The notes under the pieces were generated by a model. The model was given only the letters and a program-made list of their open reading frames with translations. It was not told where the DNA came from and made no database searches. This document shows positions 9,107 to 12,500 of a stretch of 12,500 nt of DNA, one piece after another. Both the position numbers and the translations under genes were made by a program. Every line of letters begins with the position of its first letter. Position 1 is the stretch's first letter. The stretch comes from Dissophora ornata. Lineage: Eukaryota; Mortierellomycota; Mortierellomycetes; Mortierellales; Mortierellaceae. The stretch lies in the NCBI GenBank assembly GCA_025201705.1, contig MU617471.1, positions 1 through 12,500 of the forward strand, read 5' to 3'.

Positions 9107-10712
9107 CTAAACCTTGATTTTTTTATCCGCCTCGTCTTCATTTACACTCTCCTCGACGGCGTCCTCAGCCTTGCGCTTCAATCCTGACTCTGAGTCAGCT
9201 TCTGTTGACACTGATGCTGATGAGCCTCCTGCTGTTGCTGCTGCTGCTGCTGGTGCTGATGATGACGATGACGATGCTGCCGCCGTTGTTGCTGCAGGCT
9301 TGTTGAGTTTTGGTTTGATGAGGTTAGAGATATCAGTCGCGACCTGGGTGCGCTGTTGGTTCAGCATCTCGTTCATCATCTCAACCTGGGTCTGGCCTTC
9401 CAATGGCTTCTTGGCCTGGTTAGTAATCAGATCTTGGACCTGCAGCAGACAAAGAAATCACAACTGTTCAGTATGCTACGAAAAGTGGGTCTTCTTCATA
9501 ACAAACATGCGGATATAGCTTTTCTTTGTCCGATTTTTACCTTCTGATCCATCTCTGCAACCAACTCATGCAGCTCAATCAACTCCTTTGCCATCTTTGT
9601 CTCACTCTCATTCGCCTCTGTTGCCCTTGCCTTACCCTTCCCAGATCCCAATAATTCGCCCAACTTCTCGATCCTCGACCTCAAAACCGTGATAGCCTTA
9701 TTAATATGTTCGTGCGCCATATCCGATTCCGTTGGTGAATACTCCAAGGCCAAAGCCAGTTTATAATGTGCCTCTGCCAATTGACGATCGTCCGGATCCA
9801 ATCTCGCCTCCTTCACCGCAATTGCTTCCCGGAAATCCGCCACAGCCTGTTCAAAGTTCTCGGATTCTAACGAGACATCACCGAGTGCAATGTGAACATC
9901 GCCCAATTTGAGAAGTGCCTCTTCGGTGCCTCGACGATGGTAGAGGACGCGGGCAAGGTCGAGAACATCCCAGGCGACTGCGAAATCGTCCTGTCCTTCT
10001 TCTCCTTCTCCTGCTTCGCCACTGGCACCGCCGTCTTCTTCGTCGTCTTCTTCCTCGTCATCATCATCATCGCCCTCGAACACGAATCTGGGGTTGCTTG
10101 GCACAGCAGCCGACGATGCTAACAAAGACAGAGATTGAAAGATTTCGATTAATATGCAAGCTCATGCGCACACATACACACATGCACACACACACACGAA
10201 ACTCACAGCCTCCAGCAGAAGATCCGCCTGTAGCAGCAGCAACGACGGCTTCCAATTCATCCTTGGATTTTTTATCGGTTACGGTTCCACCAAGCACAGA
10301 ACTCTGTTGGATGGCGTGTTCCAGAAGAGCCTTTCCGTACATGAACAATGTATCGGCGCACTTTGGGTTGGTCTCTCCATATACCTGCCCACTGCAAAAT
10401 CGAGGATTAATAAAGAGTTGCGCTGCTTTTTGAGTCGCCTTGGCCGTAAACGACATTTTGATAATGGCGTGACGCCCCTGAGGGAGGGGGAGGGGTATTT
10501 TCTGCAAATAAAAAAATGGCTTACAGCATCTCAGAGGCCAGGCCAAACTTCTCAACGGCGAGCTCATAGTCCTGAAGAGCAAAGGCCTTTGCGCCGACGT
10601 CATTCAGTTCCTGAATCGCCTGCTCTGTGGAGGGATCGATTGGTCCGTCGTAAAGGAAGAGCTCCTGCTGACCCTCATCCTCGAATTGCTGTTCTTGGTT
10701 GTTTTCTTCCAT
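9107..10712 (-). CDS. NASP: NASP/Sim3/Hif1-like histone chaperone (SHNi-TPR)
   Basis: In transcript order the exons are 10712-10525, 10391-10207, 10118-9541 and 9439-9107 (TAG), giving 427 residues. Phases match (2, 1, 0) and donors are GTAAGC, GTGAGT and GTAAAA. A first TPR hairpin (about 36-80) has the family pattern DYELAVEKFGLASEML followed by GQVYGETNPKCADTLFMYGK, with the first intron inside it. A long acidic insert (about 141-169) interrupts the second TPR, as is typical of NASP, Sim3 and Hif1. The SHNi-TPR core (about 170-280) contains WDVLDLARVLYHRR and EAHYKLALALEYSPTESDMA. The C-terminus has a Ser/Ala-rich linker and the nuclear-localisation-like LKRKAEDA near the end. The family binds H3-H4, and in fission yeast Sim3 binds CENP-A/Cnp1, for nuclear delivery; which role applies here is not visible. 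The identification is strong. Confidence 0.88.
9229..9300 (-). repeat. Triplet-rich low-complexity coding tract (Ala/Ser)
   Basis: GCT/GAT/GAC-type triplets on the plus strand encode, on the minus strand, alternating Ala and Ser runs in the C-terminal linker of the NASP-like protein. The repeat is imperfect and probably tolerates length changes because the linker appears disordered. Confidence 0.75.
10169..10197. repeat. Interrupted CA repeat in NASP intron 2
   Basis: An imperfect CA tract, broken by T and G, lies inside the second intron of the NASP-like gene, a few bases past the GTGAGT donor. In the transcript it reads as a GU-rich tract next to the 5' splice site. Confidence 0.85.
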
Positions 10713-10799
10713 GATGCTCTGTCTTAACGCAATCGAAATGTTTGGCCTTCTTGGGATGGATGAGTAAAAGAAAGTGATGTGTGGGGGGGATGAAGATGG

Positions 10800-10809
10800 C
10801 TTTTATTTA
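10800..10809 (-). promoter_or_regulatory. TATA-like element upstream of NASP
   Basis: The minus strand reads TAAATAAAAG about 90 nt upstream of the NASP start codon. The position suits a TATA-like element, but the match is loose and untested. Confidence 0.25.
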
Positions 10810-10825
10810 CCCTGCAGGCGCAGGG
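10810..10825. repeat. Short GC-rich inverted repeat
   Basis: CCCTGC and its perfect reverse complement GCAGGG are separated by four bases (AGGC). It could be a protein-binding palindrome or a small hairpin; chance is also possible at this length. Confidence 0.4.
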
Positions 10826-10933
10826 CGGGGGGGCGTTGTTTATTTCTTCGCGCGTTTTGAACAGAGTTTCAGGGCCATACACGTGGAATTTCTCTGCAAA
10901 CAATGTCATTCATGACACTGGACCCGATTCGAC

Positions 10934-12184
10934 ATGATTCTGGACGCGCCATCCGAGCAGGACGCAAGCTCGGAACGATCTGAGGGATCCGACTCGGAGA
11001 CAGAACTCGAGTCCGCCACACTCATCAACTCGAACTCACCACCGCCAGCGGAGGTTCCGCCAAGAACAAAAAAGGCAAAGAAGCGAGAAAGGCTGCAAAA
11101 GGCACGTCCGTTACTTCAGGAACAACGCTTCGGTCGATATGAACGACAGCTTATGAATGGCTATTATTGTCTACTGTACGCCAAAGTTCTTGAAGACTGC
11201 ATATTGGATCGGCTGGTGGCCCCCACCTGAACTGTGCCCGTCCCAAAGAAAGCTGTCCAGGACGGCGACGACGACGACGACATTGGAAGGAATCGGAAAG
11301 AATTATCAAAGACGCAAACCAACACCATCGCAGGCATGCCGTGGATCAAAGGTCTATTGGAATCTCTCAAAAGGAAAAACTAGGACCCTTCTACAAGAGA
11401 ATCTTGCCATATGATGCGTCGGCAACTGACATAAGTCTAGTGATGCTTGGAAGGCTATTGGACAAGGAGGAAATGTCAGTCGACAACGAGACACTGCTTG
11501 GCATTGTTGAGAGCGACTGTAACAGTAACATAACGGATCAGTGGAAGAGGCAGGGATCTAAAGAATAGGCAGGAACGAATGCCGCATATTGTACAGAAGA
11601 GGAGGGGTATTTACATGTGTAGCCTACAAGGAGGGAGGTACAGTTATGTATTGGGGTGAGGTTACTATGAAACGCTGTTACAGAGGCGCGGTGAAACAGT
11701 AGACAATACTGTTGCAAGACTAGTTGCATGTTTTGGTACACGTCCGGATGGGGCTTGGTTTTTCTCCGACGACCATTACGCTGGTTCTCTCGCAATCAAA
11801 CTATACAGTGACCTTCTGCCACAGAATACTCACAAAAGCAACGTAACATCCAGCGACATTCGATCTTGCTTCTTACAAGTGGACGGTAAAAGCTCGAACC
11901 GAAGCTTGGCTATCATTCGACACGACTTTGAGGCTTCCGGTACCCCAGCCAACATTTTAGGCATGCTCCGCATTCATCTGGATTTCCCTCGCGTCCAAGG
12001 CATTACGCCAGTTACCTGTGTTAAGACGGAAATTGCTGCAAACGGTACCATCGTCGAGAATGTTATGGTTTACATCAATTTGTCAAACATGGACGACTTT
12101 TTTGTTGTTGTTGAAGGAATCAAGGAATCCAAGGAGGAAATGAGGGACTTGAAGAAGCTGGTCAGGTATATCGCGGCAAACTAG
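10934..12184 (+). pseudogene. Degenerate coding remnant, family unknown
   Basis: An ATG at 10934 opens a frame beginning with a Ser/Glu/Asp-rich segment and a basic KKAKKRERLQK stretch. The frame is stopped by TGA at 11228-11230, yet continues coding-like in the same frame (a poly-Asp run, then GMPWIKGLLESLK) to TAG at 11381. Protein-like sequence then moves to another frame (GPFYKRILPYDASATD, to about 11520) and returns to the first frame from about 11531 to the TAA... actually TAG stop at 12182-12184, interrupted again by TGA at 11657-11659. The best-preserved part is the last ~175 codons, with TPANILGMLRIHLDFP and NVMVYINLSNMDDFFVVVEG. I do not recognise the family. Introns of 30-50 nt could bypass single breaks, but I found no set of plausible introns that removes all four. 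Sequencing error could explain the indels but less easily both TGA codons. Confidence 0.55.
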
Positions 12185-12500
12185 AGACGCAGGAGCATTC
12201 GCAAGCCCTTTATCTCCACTTCAATAGGCACCGCTCCACAATTTCAATAGTCCATGATCCCTTCATTCCATCGTCGCGCACCTTACTATGTATTACGTTA
12301 CATCGCCCACTCCTGTGAGACCAATGTGTCCTTCATTCGAGTACATGAGTGACTGCAATTCCACAGTCGCGTCCAAAAAACAAAAAAAAAGACAACAAAA
12401 AAAAAGCGTTCGTTGGGTGTCGTGGATTACTCTTTTTCGTTTTTATTAGGAATAGTGGTATCATGAAAGTTTTTTTTTTCTCCAAATGGAACTGTCATTT
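12185..12500. other. Right-end region without recognised genes
   Basis: No open frame of interest is seen here. A-rich runs lie at about 12375-12404 and a T-run near 12470-12479. The plus strand reads TTTATT at 12442-12447, which on the minus strand is AATAAA and could serve a convergent gene beyond the window, but nothing else supports that. Confidence 0.5.

Larger units (their letters stand above)
10713..10933. promoter_or_regulatory. Divergent upstream region of NASP and the right-end remnant
   Basis: This 221-nt stretch lies between the NASP-like start codon (minus) and the ATG of the coding remnant (plus). It holds a seven-G run at 10827-10833, a GC-rich inverted repeat and a minus-strand A/T element. 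A minus-strand 61-codon open frame (10909-10724) stops 11 nt before the NASP ATG and could be an upstream ORF if transcription starts far enough upstream. No conserved protein is recognised in it. Confidence 0.5.

Noticed and set aside
9892..10433. Plus-strand frames opposite NASP, one with a hydrophobic stretch resembling a membrane segment
   Set aside because: The hydrophobic run is the antisense of NASP's acidic Asp/Glu insert; NASP splicing and family match explain the region fully.
11216..11260. A 45-nt in-frame intron that would remove the first TGA of the right-end remnant
   Set aside because: The phase works and CTGAAC could act as a branch site, but the donor GTGGCC is weak, the length is far below other introns here, and the other breaks remain.
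11228..11659. TGA recoding (selenocysteine or readthrough) in the remnant
   Set aside because: Frameshifts in the same remnant are not explained by recoding, and fungi generally lack the selenocysteine system.
12375..12404. A-runs as a retroposed poly(A) tail of the remnant
   Set aside because: The runs are interrupted, lie about 190 nt past the stop, and no target-site duplication was found around the remnant.

Overview
The window looks like nuclear DNA of a fungus, most likely an early-diverging lineage such as Mortierellomycota or Mucoromycota. The genes are split by short GT-AG introns (about 80-135 nt) with CTAAC/CTGAC-like branch sites, A/C-rich leaders and AATAAA-type 3' signals. The predicted proteins have long Ser/Gln/Asp-rich linkers. 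The lineage is an inference from gene content: a CC2D1/Lgd-type ESCRT regulator (not present in budding yeast as far as I know), a Cep57/Ppc89-like spindle pole protein and a NASP-type histone chaperone. No bacterial operon, CRISPR array, tRNA, rRNA or intact transposon was seen.

Layout. 1-454: leader/promoter with three adjacent simple repeats. 455-3642 (+): CC2D1/Lgd-like protein, five exons, 938 residues by my reconstruction. 3643-4062: 3' UTR, then a pyrimidine-rich promoter/leader. 4063-8906 (+): Cep57/Ppc89-like coiled-coil protein, four exons, about 1517 residues. 8907-9106: short convergent intergenic region. 9107-10712 (-): NASP/Sim3/Hif1-like chaperone, four exons, 427 residues. 10713-10933: divergent upstream region. 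10934-12184 (+): a coding remnant whose frame is broken by two in-frame TGA codons and two compensating frameshifts, probably a pseudogene of unknown family. 12185-12500: nothing recognised beyond A- and T-runs.

The genes are not an operon and have no obvious shared pathway. By family knowledge they act in ESCRT-III/endosomal sorting (CC2D1), spindle pole or microtubule organisation (Cep57/Ppc89) and H3/CENP-A-type histone handling (NASP). The last two both relate to chromosome segregation, but their adjacency may be chance. The most interesting local signals are a duplicated motif-plus-intron unit in CC2D1, competing splice sites in the Cep57-like gene and in NASP, and the decayed gene at the right end. 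I found no convincing new multi-gene system.
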